Assembly: GCA_018262095.1 (NCBI GenBank)
Contig: JAGTRW010000001.1
Location: 121,875 to 185,874, forward strand
Source: Pseudomonadota bacterium
GTDB taxonomy: Bacteria > Pseudomonadota > Gammaproteobacteria > Burkholderiales > Rhodocyclaceae
Reading direction: 5' to 3'
Length of the DNA: 64,000 nt
The notes under the pieces are model-generated. The model was given only the letters and a program-made list of their open reading frames with translations, had not been told where the DNA came from and ran no database searches. Made by a program: the position numbers and the translations under genes. This document shows, piece by piece, positions 1 through 12,219 of this stretch. Every line of letters starts with the position of its first letter. Position 1 is the stretch's first letter.

Positions 1-789
1 GGCAACTACATCCACTACGGCGTTCGCGAATTCGGCATGGCCGCGATCATGAACGGCCTGGTGCTGCACGGTGGCTTCCGTCCCTACGGCGGCACTTTCC
101 TGATGTTCTCCGAGTACGCGCGCAACGCGATCCGCATGGCCGCGCTGATGAAGATCAACCCGATCTACGTGTTCACGCACGACTCGATCGGCGTCGGTGA
201 AGATGGCCCGACGCACCAGCCGATCGAACAGACGGCGACGCTGCGCATGATGCCCAACCTCGACGTCTGGCGTCCTTGCGATAGCGTCGAAGCCTTCGTC
301 GCCTGGCAGATGGCGATCGAGCACCGTGCCAGCCCGACGGCGCTGATCCTGACGCGCCAGAACCTGCCGCACCAGGCGCGTGACGCCGCTCAGATTGCGG
401 CGATTCGCCAGGGCGGCTACGTGCTCAAGGATTGCGCCGGCAAGCCGCAGGCGGTGATCATCGCCACCGGCTCTGAAGTGAGCCTCGCGATCGCGGCGCA
501 GCAATCGCTCGCCGACAAGGGCATTGCGGTTCGCGTCGTCTCGATGCCGTCGAACTTCATCTTCGATCAGCAGGACGCAGCCTACCGCGATAGCGTGCTG
601 CCGCGCGGCGTTCCGCGCATCGCGGTCGAAGCCGGCGTCACCGATTACTGGCGCAAGTACGTCGGTCTCGAAGGTGCGGTCGTCGGCATCGATCGCTTCG
701 GCGAATGCGGTCCGGCCAACCAGGTCTTCGAATACCTCGGCGTCACCGCGGCCAAGGTCGCGCAGGCGGTCGAAGGCGTCATCGCCTAA
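1..789 (+). CDS. tkt: Transketolase, C-terminal part (truncated by window start)
   Basis: Open from window edge; [59 protein letters not shown] typical of transketolase. Confidence 0.95.
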   Translation, partial: GNYIHYGVREFGMAAIMNGLVLHGGFRPYGGTFLMFSEYARNAIRMAALMKINPIYVFTHDSIGVGEDGPTHQPIEQTATLRMMPNLDVWRPCDSVEAFVAWQMAIEHRASPTALILTRQNLPHQARDAAQIAAIRQGGYVLKDCAGKPQAVIIATGSEVSLAIAAQQSLADKGIAVRVVSMPSNFIFDQQDAAYRDSVLPRGVPRIAVEAGVTDYWRKYVGLEGAVVGIDRFGECGPANQVFEYLGVTAAKVAQAVEGVIA

Positions 790-813
790 GCCGCGTCACG
801 CGGCGCACCTACA

Positions 814-841
814 AGAACCCGGCCAAGTGCCGGGTTTTTTC
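814..841 (+). terminator. Rho-independent terminator after tkt
   Basis: aacccggccaagtgccgggtttttt hairpin plus T-run. Confidence 0.8.
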
Positions 842-864
842 ATTGCACCACAGGAAAAATATTC

Positions 865-1851
865 ATGCCCGTCATTTCCATTTGCCTAAGTCCCGGACTG
901 CAACGCTCGGTGATCATCGACACGCTGATTCCCGGCGAAGTCAATCGACTGAAAAGCGTGGTGATCGATGTCGCCGGCAAGGGCGTCAATGTCTGCCGCG
1001 TACTGCAGCGCCTGGGAATCGAAGCGCTCTGCCTGGCGCAGGGCGGCAGCAACGCCGACGAGGTGATGGCGCTGGCACGCAGCGAAGGTCTCGAGCTGCG
1101 GCTGATCGCGTCTTCCGGCACCTTGCGCACCTGTACGTCGATCATCGAGACGTCGATGGCCACCGGGCGCCGCGTCACCGAACTGGTCGAGCCTTCGGCG
1201 TGTGTCGATGAGGCCTGCGTCGCGGCGCTCGCCGAAGCGCTGCTGACGCTCTTGCCGACGGCCAGCGCGCTGGTCATCGCCGGATCAATGGCACCCGGCT
1301 ATCCGCCGGGCTATCAGGCGCACCTGGCTGATCTGGCGCGGCAAACCGGCGTTCCTGTCGCGATCGACCAGCAGGGCGCGGCGCTGGTCGACGTTCTTTC
1401 GATGCGACCGGCGCTGGTCAAGATCAACCTCGCCGAATTCGTCGCGACTTTCCTCGCCGACCGCTTCCGGGGCGGCGAGCACAGCGGCATGCTGGCGCAG
1501 CCCGCGCTGGCCGCCGAACTGACGGCGGCAATCGCCGACGTATCGCGCGGCTACGCGACGAGCTTCGTGCTGACGCGCGGCGCCAACAGCATCGTGCTGG
1601 CGCGCGACGGGCAGCTGCGCGTCGTCGCGGTGCAGCCGCTGGCGGCCAGCGAGGTGGTCAGCCCGATCGGTTCGGGTGACTCGTTCCTCGCCGGAATGCT
1701 CGCGCAGCTGCTGCAGACCGGCGCAACCGACTGGGAGCGGCTCTCGCTCGACGATCTCGCAGACGCAACTACTCTCGCCACCGCGTGTGCGCAGTCGAAC
1801 GCACGCACCGCGCGCCCGGGCTTCCTCGATGAATCGTTCGCCCGACACTGA
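865..1851 (+). CDS. PfkB-family sugar kinase (1-phosphofructokinase/tagatose-6-phosphate kinase-like)
   Basis: N-terminal SPGLQRSVIID..GKGVNVCRVLQRLG and C-terminal SPIGSGDSFLAGML (PfkB signature). Confidence 0.85.
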   Translation: MPVISICLSPGLQRSVIIDTLIPGEVNRLKSVVIDVAGKGVNVCRVLQRLGIEALCLAQGGSNADEVMALARSEGLELRLIASSGTLRTCTSIIETSMATGRRVTELVEPSACVDEACVAALAEALLTLLPTASALVIAGSMAPGYPPGYQAHLADLARQTGVPVAIDQQGAALVDVLSMRPALVKINLAEFVATFLADRFRGGEHSGMLAQPALAAELTAAIADVSRGYATSFVLTRGANSIVLARDGQLRVVAVQPLAASEVVSPIGSGDSFLAGMLAQLLQTGATDWERLSLDDLADATTLATACAQSNARTARPGFLDESFARH

Positions 1852-1951
1852 CCAACGCCTGGCAGTCGCTGGACAATCGCCAGCCGAATGCTTACCTTGG
1901 CAGACGCCAGGCGTCGACCGGCGCCACCGATTACCGCTCAGGAAAACAGCA

Positions 1952-4067
<2,116 letters not shown>

Positions 4068-4116
4068 CCGCTTTTTGGCGGGTAGTGAGGATTCGGCGTA
4101 ATCGACGGAGGGTAGC

Positions 4117-4824
4117 GTGAAATCTTTCCATCTCAAGACCTTTGGGCTACGGACATTCGCTCTGCCCATGCTGCAAATGCTGGTGTGCTGTTTCGCGGCG
4201 ATCGACGCCTGGGCGCTGCCCGCTGGTTTTGTCTATCTCGACGAGGCCGTCCCCGAAGTGATCGCCAACGCGCGTTATGCGGGCAGCGACAATTTCGTCG
4301 GCGCACCGGTCGATGGCTACCTGGTCCCGCGCGTCGTGCTCACCACGCCAGCGGCCGCGGCTTTACGCCAGGTCGCCAAGACGCTCGCACCATTCGGACT
4401 CGGCCTCAAGGTGTTCGACGGCTACCGGCCGCAAACGGCGGTCAATCACTTCATGCGCTGGGCGGCCGACCTGCAGGACACGCGCACCAAGACCAATTAC
4501 TACCCGCGGGTGGCCAAGGAAAATCTGTTCCGTGACGGTTACATCGCCGAGAAATCGGGTCACTCGCGCGGCAGCACCGTTGACCTCACGCTCGTCAACT
4601 TGGCTGACGGCAACGAATTGGCGATGGGTACGCCGTTCGATTTCTTCGGCCCCGAGTCCTGGCCCGACTATCGGCAACTCGACGCACAGACTCGCGCCAA
4701 CCGCGCGCTGCTGCAACAGCTGATGCTGCGCGGCGGTTTCCGCGCGCTGGCGCAGGAGTGGTGGCACTTCACGCTCGACCAGGAGCCCTGGCCTGAGCGC
4801 TACTTCGATTTTCCGATCGAATAA
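4117..4824 (+). CDS. D-alanyl-D-alanine dipeptidase (VanX/DdpX family), secreted
   Basis: Signal-like N-terminus; FDGYRPQ, SGHSRGSTVDLTL and EWWHF zinc-peptidase motifs. Confidence 0.88.
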   Translation: MKSFHLKTFGLRTFALPMLQMLVCCFAAIDAWALPAGFVYLDEAVPEVIANARYAGSDNFVGAPVDGYLVPRVVLTTPAAAALRQVAKTLAPFGLGLKVFDGYRPQTAVNHFMRWAADLQDTRTKTNYYPRVAKENLFRDGYIAEKSGHSRGSTVDLTLVNLADGNELAMGTPFDFFGPESWPDYRQLDAQTRANRALLQQLMLRGGFRALAQEWWHFTLDQEPWPERYFDFPIE

Positions 4825-4852
4825 CGGTCATTTGGCAGCGAGTTCGCACAAC

Positions 4853-4884
4853 AAAAAAGGTGGGGACTCGGGGTCGCCACCTTT
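4853..4884 (-). terminator. Rho-independent terminator after TRAP dctM
   Basis: AAAGGTGG...CCACCTTTTTT on minus strand. Confidence 0.75.
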
Positions 4885-4939
4885 CGAGCTGTTTAGGGCG
4901 CTTCTTGGTTATCCTGATTCAAGCCCCCAGTCGACAACA

Positions 4940-6250
4940 TCATCCACCACCAAGTACCAGGTTGGGGAACCACAGCACGATGCCGGGAAAAAGCGCCAGC
5001 ATGAGGGTAAAGGCCATCATCATGAGCAGGAAAGGCATTGTCACCTTGCACAGATAACCCATTGGATATCCTGTAATGCCCTGAATGATCGACAGATTGA
5101 ACGCTACGGGCGGAGTGATCTGCGCCATCTCGACCACCAGCACCATGAAGATGCCGTACCACACCTTGTCGAAGCCGGCTGCGGTGATCAGCGGCAAAAC
5201 CACCGGCAGCGTCGTGGCGATCATCGAAAAGCCTTCCATGAACATGCCAAGAATGACGTACATCAGCATCAGCATGATGATCAGGCCAAACGGCGGCAGA
5301 TTGATGTCGGTCACGAACTGGGTGACCGCCCCAGGAACACCGAGCACCGCGGTCGCGCTGCCCAGAATCGTTGCGCCGACAATGATCATCCCCATCATGC
5401 TGCACGATTGAACGGTGCCGAGAGAAACTGCGCGGATGGTTTCCCAGGTGACCGAGCCCTGCTTCTTCGCCACGCCAAAGGCGCCGAGCACCCCGAGCGC
5501 AGCCGCTTCGGTCGGCGTCGCGACCCCGGCATACATCGAGCCGATCACGCAGATGATCAGGAACATCGCCGGCGCCAGCTCTTTGAGAGCTGCCATGCGC
5601 GCTGAAAAAGGCAGATGACGCAGGTTGCGCTCCGCGTCCGGTATCAGCTCCGGCCGGCGCCACGTAATGAACATGATCATTCCCATGAAACACGCCGCCA
5701 GCAAAATCCCCGGAATCCAGCCGGCGGTGAACAAGCGCAACACGGACTCTTCAGCCAATACACCGTAGATGATCATCACCGTACTGGGCGGAATCAAAAA
5801 GCCGAGCGTACCAGCCCCCGCCAGACTGCCGATAATGACGTCCTCGCCATAGCCGCGGCGTTTGAGTTCGGACAAGGTCATCTTGCCGACCACCTGCGTG
5901 GTCGCCGCCGAAGACCCCGAGATCGAAGCAAAGATCGAGCAGGCCAACACATTCACATGCAGCAAGCGCCCAGGCAACAGGCCCGCCCACGGCGCCAGGC
6001 CGTTGAACAAGGTGCGCGACAGATTGGTGCGAAACAGGAACTCGCCCATCATGATAAACAAAGGAAGGGCAACCAGGTCTGCATTCGACAGGATGTTGAA
6101 TGAATGCTGAGCAACCAATTTACCCGTTGGAATGTCGGTAAAAATCCCGAGCAGGACCATGGCCGTCGCCGCCAACGAAATGCCGATACCCACGCCGCAA
6201 CCAAGAAAGCCGAACAAGGCGACAAACATGGTGATGAAAATTGCACTCAT
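4940..6250 (-). CDS. dctM: TRAP transporter large permease (DctM)
   Basis: LVALPLFIMMGEFLFRTNLSRTLFNGL, GSSAATTQVVGKM, GAGTLGFLIPPSTVMIIYGVLAEESV. Confidence 0.93.
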   Translation of the reverse strand: MSAIFITMFVALFGFLGCGVGIGISLAATAMVLLGIFTDIPTGKLVAQHSFNILSNADLVALPLFIMMGEFLFRTNLSRTLFNGLAPWAGLLPGRLLHVNVLACSIFASISGSSAATTQVVGKMTLSELKRRGYGEDVIIGSLAGAGTLGFLIPPSTVMIIYGVLAEESVLRLFTAGWIPGILLAACFMGMIMFITWRRPELIPDAERNLRHLPFSARMAALKELAPAMFLIICVIGSMYAGVATPTEAAALGVLGAFGVAKKQGSVTWETIRAVSLGTVQSCSMMGMIIVGATILGSATAVLGVPGAVTQFVTDINLPPFGLIIMLMLMYVILGMFMEGFSMIATTLPVVLPLITAAGFDKVWYGIFMVLVVEMAQITPPVAFNLSIIQGITGYPMGYLCKVTMPFLLMMMAFTLMLALFPGIVLWFPNLVLGGG

Positions 6251-6261
6251 TGGTAGTTCCC

Positions 6262-6843
6262 TTACTCGGAGGCCGAAGCCACTTTAAACGACTCGTTGAC
6301 CAGCGGCTTGTTCAGTACGGCGGCGATCACCCGCATGATGCTTTGCAAGGCGTAAACCGTCGTTCCGAGGGCCAGCGTGAACTGTGGAACCCACAACGGC
6401 GTCAGGCTTCCGCCAGAGACCTGGCCGGAACTGAACGAATCGGCGGCAAACAGTGCCAAGCTCACGGCCAGGAAGGACACAAATGCGGCGCCAATCGTTG
6501 ACGCCAGGATTTCCAGCGGCCGCTCGAAGCGGCCGCCGAAAGAGCGCATGACGATTTCAACCCGAATCTGCATCCCGGCACGCATCGTCAAAGCGCCGCC
6601 CAGCATGAAGGCGGTGCCCATCAAGTAGGCACTGTATTCCCAGCCCACCGCAATATCGCTCGGAAAAACGTGACTGACTTTGGAGAGCAACCCGAGGGCG
6701 ACTTGACCGAGAGTCAATAAGGTCAACCCGCCCAGACAGCCGGCGGCGATGTAAGCCGATACCAGCGATATCCGGTCGATGACTCTTTGCAAGATATCAA
6801 CCGGGCCGTTGCGCTCTGGCTGCGCGCCGAGTTCCTGGCTCAT
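6262..6843 (-). CDS. dctQ: TRAP transporter small permease (DctQ)
   Basis: Small membrane protein between DctM and DctP with WEYSAYLMGTAFMLGGALTMRAGMQIRVEIV. Confidence 0.88.
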   Translation of the reverse strand: MSQELGAQPERNGPVDILQRVIDRISLVSAYIAAGCLGGLTLLTLGQVALGLLSKVSHVFPSDIAVGWEYSAYLMGTAFMLGGALTMRAGMQIRVEIVMRSFGGRFERPLEILASTIGAAFVSFLAVSLALFAADSFSSGQVSGGSLTPLWVPQFTLALGTTVYALQSIMRVIAAVLNKPLVNESFKVASASE

Positions 6844-6845
6844 GC

Positions 6846-7853
6846 TTACTTCCTTCCGGTGGCGTCAAGGTAGCTCTTGATCAGCGGTGCCGCGGCCGGC
6901 GCACGCTTGAGGTATTCGTCGAGCAGCGGAGCGGCTTGTTTGCGCATATCGGCCATCATCGCCTGACTGACAGGAACCACTTCCATGCCATTGGCGGAGA
7001 GCTTCTTCAGGCTTTCGACGTCAGCGTTGGCGGACACCGCCCAGAATTCAGGTTCCAGTCTGAGCGCAATCGCTTCGATGGTTTTTTGGTGATTGGCGGG
7101 AATCTTCTTCCAGGTGTTCAGGTTGATGTTAACCATATTGGTCGACCAGGTATGGTTGGTCGGATAAACGTATTTCATGAATTCCCAGAACTTGGCATCG
7201 ACCCCGGTCGTCGCCGAGGTCGCCACGCCGTCCACTCGGCCGGAAGCCAGTGCCGGAATCAACTCGCCGAACGGAATCATCACGCCGGCCATGCCAATTG
7301 CGCTCACCGTATCGACCGTCATCTTGTCGGCACCGCGGATCTTGATGTTTTTGAGCCCCTCAAGCTTGTCGGTCTTCACTTTCAGGAACAGATACTGGCC
7401 GGGCGACGGCACCATGTAGAGAATTTTCTGGTTGTACTTGGTCGCCGCAATTTTCTCCAGTTCGGGGCGTGCAAACTTGTGCAGCGCCTTGAGGTCGGTC
7501 TGCGAACTGACCAGGAAAGGCACGCCTTCAATACCAAAAAAAGGTTCATCGCCGATCTGCTGGCTCAACAGGATGTCGGCCATCGGCACCATCCCGTCGC
7601 GCACGGCGCGCATCTGTTCCGGCCCCTTGAAACCCAGCGAGCCACCGGCGCGAATATTGATGACGACTTCGCCCTTGGTTTCCTTGGCCACTTCATCGGC
7701 AAAGCGCTTGGCGTTCTGGACCATGAAGTTGCCATCAGGCAACACATCGGCCAGATTGATCTGGATCGGGTCAGCCCAGGCCGGCGAGCACATCATGATG
7801 GCCGCGGCGCCTGCACAGACGGTGGAAATGAAAGTACGTCGAGTTGCCTTCAT
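6846..7853 (-). CDS. dctP: TRAP transporter substrate-binding protein (DctP)
   Basis: Signal peptide MKATRRTFISTVCAGAAAIMMCSPAWA then DctP-type protein; start ATG at 7853. Confidence 0.9.
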   Translation of the reverse strand: MKATRRTFISTVCAGAAAIMMCSPAWADPIQINLADVLPDGNFMVQNAKRFADEVAKETKGEVVINIRAGGSLGFKGPEQMRAVRDGMVPMADILLSQQIGDEPFFGIEGVPFLVSSQTDLKALHKFARPELEKIAATKYNQKILYMVPSPGQYLFLKVKTDKLEGLKNIKIRGADKMTVDTVSAIGMAGVMIPFGELIPALASGRVDGVATSATTGVDAKFWEFMKYVYPTNHTWSTNMVNINLNTWKKIPANHQKTIEAIALRLEPEFWAVSANADVESLKKLSANGMEVVPVSQAMMADMRKQAAPLLDEYLKRAPAAAPLIKSYLDATGRK

Positions 7854-8031
7854 GGTCTTTCTCCTTGATGATCGATTATGAATTCGGAAAAGCAGTACCG
7901 GATGACGAGATAGTTTTGCCTCCCCTAAGGCCCGGAACAAATCGTATGCGCCTTATTTCTTCATGGAAAAGACGCTTTTCATCTGGATGTATAAGCTTAT
8001 GCAATGCTTGTTCGTGCCGATATAAAACGCC

Positions 8032-8046
8032 CTTGCATGGTGCAAG
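8032..8046. promoter_or_regulatory. Palindrome CTTGCA-TGG-TGCAAG upstream of TRAP operon
   Basis: Perfect 6-bp arms in the leader region of dctP. Confidence 0.35.
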
Positions 8047-8221
8047 CGATCATGAGCCTTACCAGCTACAACATACTGACCAACACCATAAATAACAATG
8101 GGTTATTCCTTCCTACGGCGATTCAAGCAGTCGACCATGGTGCATGTGCCGCACCTTTTTTGCCCCAAGCCAGGAACTGAGAATAACCGTCGGAAATATC
8201 GTTTTCTGCGCACCAGAGCAA

Positions 8222-8248
8222 AAAAAACCCTGTCCGAAAACAGGGTCA
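8222..8248 (-). terminator. Rho-independent terminator after RraA-like gene
   Basis: Minus strand ACCCTGTTTTCGGACAGGGTTTTTTT. Confidence 0.8.
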
Positions 8249-8269
8249 AGCCCATCTACTACAGGAAAG

Positions 8270-8935
8270 TCAGTTATTGCATCGCGCTTCGAGCGCATCG
8301 ACGAACGACAGGTCCCAACGTTTTTCCAGGATCGCCTGAATCGTCGCCTCTTCCTTGGCCAGTTGCGCTTGCGCCTTGGCGATCAGCCCCTCAGCCTCTT
8401 CCGGAGCGAAAGCCAGAAGGCCATCTTCGTCGCCGATGATGATGTCGCCCGGCATCACGGTCATGCCGCCGATAGAGACCGGAACGTTGATCTCGCCGGG
8501 GCCGTCCTTGTACGGACCGCGGTGGATGTGGCCGCGGGCAAAGACCGGAAATTTTCGCTCACGGATCTCTGCGACATCGCGAATCGCGCCGTCGACCACC
8601 AGCCCGGCCAAACCGATCTCGCGCGCGTGCAACGACATGATGCCGCCGAGCAGCGCCTGGCTGGTATCGCCACCGCCGTCGATCACCATCACATCGCCCG
8701 GACGGCAATACTGATAGGCGCGCAGGATCGCCAGGTTGTCGCCACGGCGAACGCGTACGGTAACGGCCGTTCCCGCCATCGTGCCGGTGCTGCAGTCGTA
8801 TTTTTTGAGTTCGCCGGTACCGACGATACGATGGAGTTGATCGCTGATCAGCGCGACCTGGATGGTGCGCAGAACGTCAATAAGGGCCGGTATGGCCTGC
8901 GCTGCGGAGGGGTTCTTGCGTGCGCCAGTCGACAT
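8270..8935 (-). CDS. RraA-like protein / 4-hydroxy-4-methyl-2-oxoglutarate aldolase family
   Basis: GDVMVIDGGGDTSQALLGGIMSLHAREIGLAGLVVDGAIRD core motif. Confidence 0.85.
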   Translation of the reverse strand: MSTGARKNPSAAQAIPALIDVLRTIQVALISDQLHRIVGTGELKKYDCSTGTMAGTAVTVRVRRGDNLAILRAYQYCRPGDVMVIDGGGDTSQALLGGIMSLHAREIGLAGLVVDGAIRDVAEIRERKFPVFARGHIHRGPYKDGPGEINVPVSIGGMTVMPGDIIIGDEDGLLAFAPEEAEGLIAKAQAQLAKEEATIQAILEKRWDLSFVDALEARCNN

Positions 8936-8980
8936 AGATTTTTTCCTTTGGGTTTGGATTTTTTGATAGCAATCGGTCGA

Positions 8981-9733
8981 TCAGACCGGCTCGGGTTTGA
9001 CCGTCGTCAGGCCGGCAGCCACTTGCAGCGTCGGCAAAATTTCCATATTGGAGATATTCACGGCAATCGGCGCGGCAACGGCAAAGGCGATGGCGTCGGC
9101 AATATCCGACGCCTGCGGCAATTCGAAACCATCGATGAACTGCGCGCGCGCGGTCGCGGTGTCGGTGCCGTTGACGTGGGCGAAAATGTCGGTCGCGACG
9201 CGACCGGGGCAGATCTCGGTGACGCGCACGCGTTTGCCGATGGCATCGACGCGAAGCTGACGCGACAACATGTGCATCGCCGCCTTGGTGGTGTGATAAA
9301 GCGTGTTGCTGCCGACGAAGTTGTAGATCGCGGCAATCGACGTGATGTTGATGATATGGCCGCGGTCACGCTTGAGCATGCCCGGCATGATCAGGCGCAC
9401 GAGATGCATGGCTGACTGCAGGTTGACGCCGATTTCGGCGTCGATTTGCTCAGCTTCGGCGCTGACGATTGAGCCTGGAAAATTGATTCCGGCGCAGTTG
9501 ACCAGGATGTCGAACGGCACTTCCTGGGTCAGCAGGGTGATCGCCTTCAGGTCGCGCACATCGAGCGCATGGGGAATGCAGCCGGTACGCTTGGCCAGTT
9601 CCTGCAGCAGGTCGCCGCTGCGCGCCAGCGCATGAACTTTCAAGCCCTCCTTGCAGAATCGCTCAACGATGGCCGCCCCCATCCCGGAAGAAGCCCCGGT
9701 AACCAACGCTGTTTTATAGTCCGAAAATGGCAT
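8981..9733 (-). CDS. SDR family oxidoreductase
   Basis: TGASSGMGAAIV, DILVNCAGIN, YHTTKAAMHMLSRQLR; start MPFSDYKTAL at 9733. Confidence 0.88.
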   Translation of the reverse strand: MPFSDYKTALVTGASSGMGAAIVERFCKEGLKVHALARSGDLLQELAKRTGCIPHALDVRDLKAITLLTQEVPFDILVNCAGINFPGSIVSAEAEQIDAEIGVNLQSAMHLVRLIMPGMLKRDRGHIINITSIAAIYNFVGSNTLYHTTKAAMHMLSRQLRVDAIGKRVRVTEICPGRVATDIFAHVNGTDTATARAQFIDGFELPQASDIADAIAFAVAAPIAVNISNMEILPTLQVAAGLTTVKPEPV

Positions 9734-10116
9734 CGAATGACTCCGTAGTTGGGCGCCGACAGCAAAAAACCAGCCCCCGGTGAATGATCGAGACTCCGGT
9801 TTCGTCACCGGAAAGTAATGCATGTTAGGTCTTGCCGGAACGCTTGACCAAGAGGGTTTGAGTTTGAAGGGATAGAACCTGCTTATGACCAGAGCCTCTG
9901 CCGATTTTGTTGCGCTTGGCTCGTCTCAGCCATCAGAACTTTGATTGACCCCATTCGAATTTCGTGTGTCAGCTTGGCGAGGTACGTGTGTTAGTTTTGT
10001 CGCTGGATTGAAGCGACCACCGACGGATGGCCGCGAATACCGATACCTAAAACCCGACGAATCACTCTGCCAGAGCAGGGGCAGGCCACGTTGGCGCGAG
10101 AGAAAAGACACACACG

Positions 10117-10459
10117 ATGGATCTTCAAGAAATCAGGGCGTTGATCGATTTGGCCGCCGCATCCGGTTTGTCGGAACAGGATCTCGAGGAAAACGGATGC
10201 CGCCTGCGCCTATCGCGAGGCGATGCGCCAGCGCTCATCAAGACCGACGCCCCGCCCCCGGCAACGATCGATCGGGCATGCGCCGACCCGCGCCGAGGCG
10301 CTGGTACGCATGCGGCTCGCCTTGCGGGAGATAGAGGTCGAAGGCGTCAGCACCAACATCCCTTTGCATCGCCAAATCTTGCGGGACCAAGCCTTCTGCG
10401 CTGGCGAGTTCGATATTCATCACCTTGAACTGCACTTGAGGCAACGGCAAGCCACATGA
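10117..10459 (+). pseudogene. Remnant: AccB (BCCP) N-terminus joined out of frame to AccC (biotin carboxylase) C-terminus
   Basis: Frame 1: MDLQEIRALIDLAAASGLSEQDLEENGCRLRLSRG (BCCP start). Frame 2: TRAEALVRMRLALREIEVEGVSTNIPLHRQILRDQAFCAGEFDIHHLELHL (AccC tail). Everything between is missing. Confidence 0.8.
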
Positions 10460-10522
10460 CCGCGTCCATTCACTTCATGCGAGCCAAGCCGGCTCGTGCC
10501 ACCTTGATGGAAAAAGCACCGC

Positions 10523-11197
10523 ATGACTAATACCAATCAACCAGAGCAAACTCCCCGGATCAGCCTGCTCGGCACGACAGCTTTGTTGTTCGAACCGCCG
10601 GGCAAAATGGACATCCATACGCAACGCCGCATCTGGTGGCTGGCGCGCGAGGTCGAAACCTGGCCCTGCATCAAGGAGGCGGTTCCAGGCATGAGCAATC
10701 TTATGTTGGTGTTCTCGACCCCGCCGCGCCACGTCGATTCGCTTGAGGTTGATCTCATCGCCGCCTGGGGCCGTGCCGAGGAACTGCATCTCGAAGGCCG
10801 GATCGTCGAGCTTCCCGTGATTTATGGCGGTGAGTACGGCCCCCATATCGCTGATGTCGCCGCGCATACCGGCCTGACGATCGAAGAAATCGTCAAGATT
10901 CACAGCGAACCGCTTTACACCGTTTTTGCGCTGGGCAGTCATCCTGGTTATTGCTATCTCGGCGGAATGGATCCGCGCATCGCGACGCCACGCCGTAAAG
11001 TGCCGATACGCGGCTTGCCGGGCGGCGCCGTGTCGATCGGCGGTGCGCAGACCGGCGTCTCGGCTTCGCCCGGCCCCAGCGGATGGAACACGATTGGACA
11101 TACCGCCCTGTCTTTTTTTGACCCGCTACGCGCGCCCCCAAGCTTGCTGGCTCCTGGCGACATGATTCGATTCAAGGTTGAAAGGACAATTAAATGA
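10523..11197 (+). CDS. pxpB: 5-oxoprolinase subunit B (KipI family)
   Basis: LGSHPGYCYLGGMDPRIATPRRKVPIRGLPGGAVSIGGAQTGVSASPGPSGWNTIGHT. Confidence 0.92.
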   Translation: MTNTNQPEQTPRISLLGTTALLFEPPGKMDIHTQRRIWWLAREVETWPCIKEAVPGMSNLMLVFSTPPRHVDSLEVDLIAAWGRAEELHLEGRIVELPVIYGGEYGPHIADVAAHTGLTIEEIVKIHSEPLYTVFALGSHPGYCYLGGMDPRIATPRRKVPIRGLPGGAVSIGGAQTGVSASPGPSGWNTIGHTALSFFDPLRAPPSLLAPGDMIRFKVERTIK

Positions 11198-12201
11198 TCG
11201 AGATTTTGTCGGCAATTCCATTGTCCTCGGTTCAGGATCTGGGGCGCGATGGCTATCTGCGTTATGGCGTCGGCACCTCAGGCGCAATGGATCGCCTGGC
11301 GCTGGCCGCAGGCAATATTCTTCTGGGCAACCCGGACAATTCGGCGGCGATTGAAATCCCCTTCTTCCCGTTCGAGGTGCGTTTCCTCGAAGACATCGCC
11401 TTTGCCTTGACCGGCGCGGACGCCGCCGCGGAGCTCGACGGCCATGCCATGCCGCCGTGGTGGACGCTGCAAGCCAGGAAAGGCCAGGTGCTCAGACTGA
11501 ATCCGACCAGACGCGGCGCCCGTTGCTATCTGGCGCTCGCTGGCGGCGTCAATGTTCCCGTCGTGCTTGGTTCGCGCAGTACCCAGTTGCGCGGCGAATT
11601 CGGCGGCTATTGCGGTCGAAACCTGAAACAGGGCGATGTGATCCGCGCCATCCAGTGCGGGGAACGTAGAGAGATTTCCGACCGTTTTCCCGCAGCAGGT
11701 TTTGGTGTCGAGCCGCCCGAGTTTGTGTTACCGCAGGGAGATCTGGAATCGATCGCGCAGGGGACACGGACCTTCGTTCGTGTATTGCCGGCCGCCGAAT
11801 ATGACTGCTACGAGGAGGCTTCGCTCGAATCGTTCTGGAACAAGGACTGGAAGATCAGCGCGCAAAGCGACCGCTACGGTTACCGCCTGGAAGGCCTGGC
11901 GCTGGTCCCCAAACGAACGCTTGAACAACGCTCGCACGGCATTGTTCCGGGCGTGATCCAGGTTCCGCCCAGCGGCCAACCGATTATCCAGCTGCGCGAT
12001 GCCCAGCCATCCGGCGGCTATCCGAAGATCGGAACGGTCATCGAAGCTGATCTCTGGCGGCTGGCTCAGGCCGATCTGTGCACGCAACTGCGCTTTGTCA
12101 AAACGACTTACGACGAAGCGGTGGCGGCGCTCGATACCGTCGATGACTACCTTAACCGGGTGCGCCGACTGGCCGAGCTTTACAAGCTCTCAATGCGCTG
12201 A
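11194..12201 (+). CDS. pxpC: 5-oxoprolinase subunit C (KipA family)
   Basis: SSVQDLGRDGYLRYGVGTSGAMDRLALAAGNILLGN; overlaps pxpB. Confidence 0.93.
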   Translation: MIEILSAIPLSSVQDLGRDGYLRYGVGTSGAMDRLALAAGNILLGNPDNSAAIEIPFFPFEVRFLEDIAFALTGADAAAELDGHAMPPWWTLQARKGQVLRLNPTRRGARCYLALAGGVNVPVVLGSRSTQLRGEFGGYCGRNLKQGDVIRAIQCGERREISDRFPAAGFGVEPPEFVLPQGDLESIAQGTRTFVRVLPAAEYDCYEEASLESFWNKDWKISAQSDRYGYRLEGLALVPKRTLEQRSHGIVPGVIQVPPSGQPIIQLRDAQPSGGYPKIGTVIEADLWRLAQADLCTQLRFVKTTYDEAVAALDTVDDYLNRVRRLAELYKLSMR

Positions 12202-12219
12202 CCACAAAGGATAATCGCG

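Noticed and set aside
7981-8045. Possible sigma54 promoter upstream of the first TRAP operon (CGGCACGAACAAGCATT, minus strand)
   Set aside because: GG and GC are separated by 9 rather than 10 bp, so spacing is wrong.
8144-9415. 423-aa plus-strand ORF
   Set aside because: Antisense to the RraA-like and SDR genes, which have clear family motifs.
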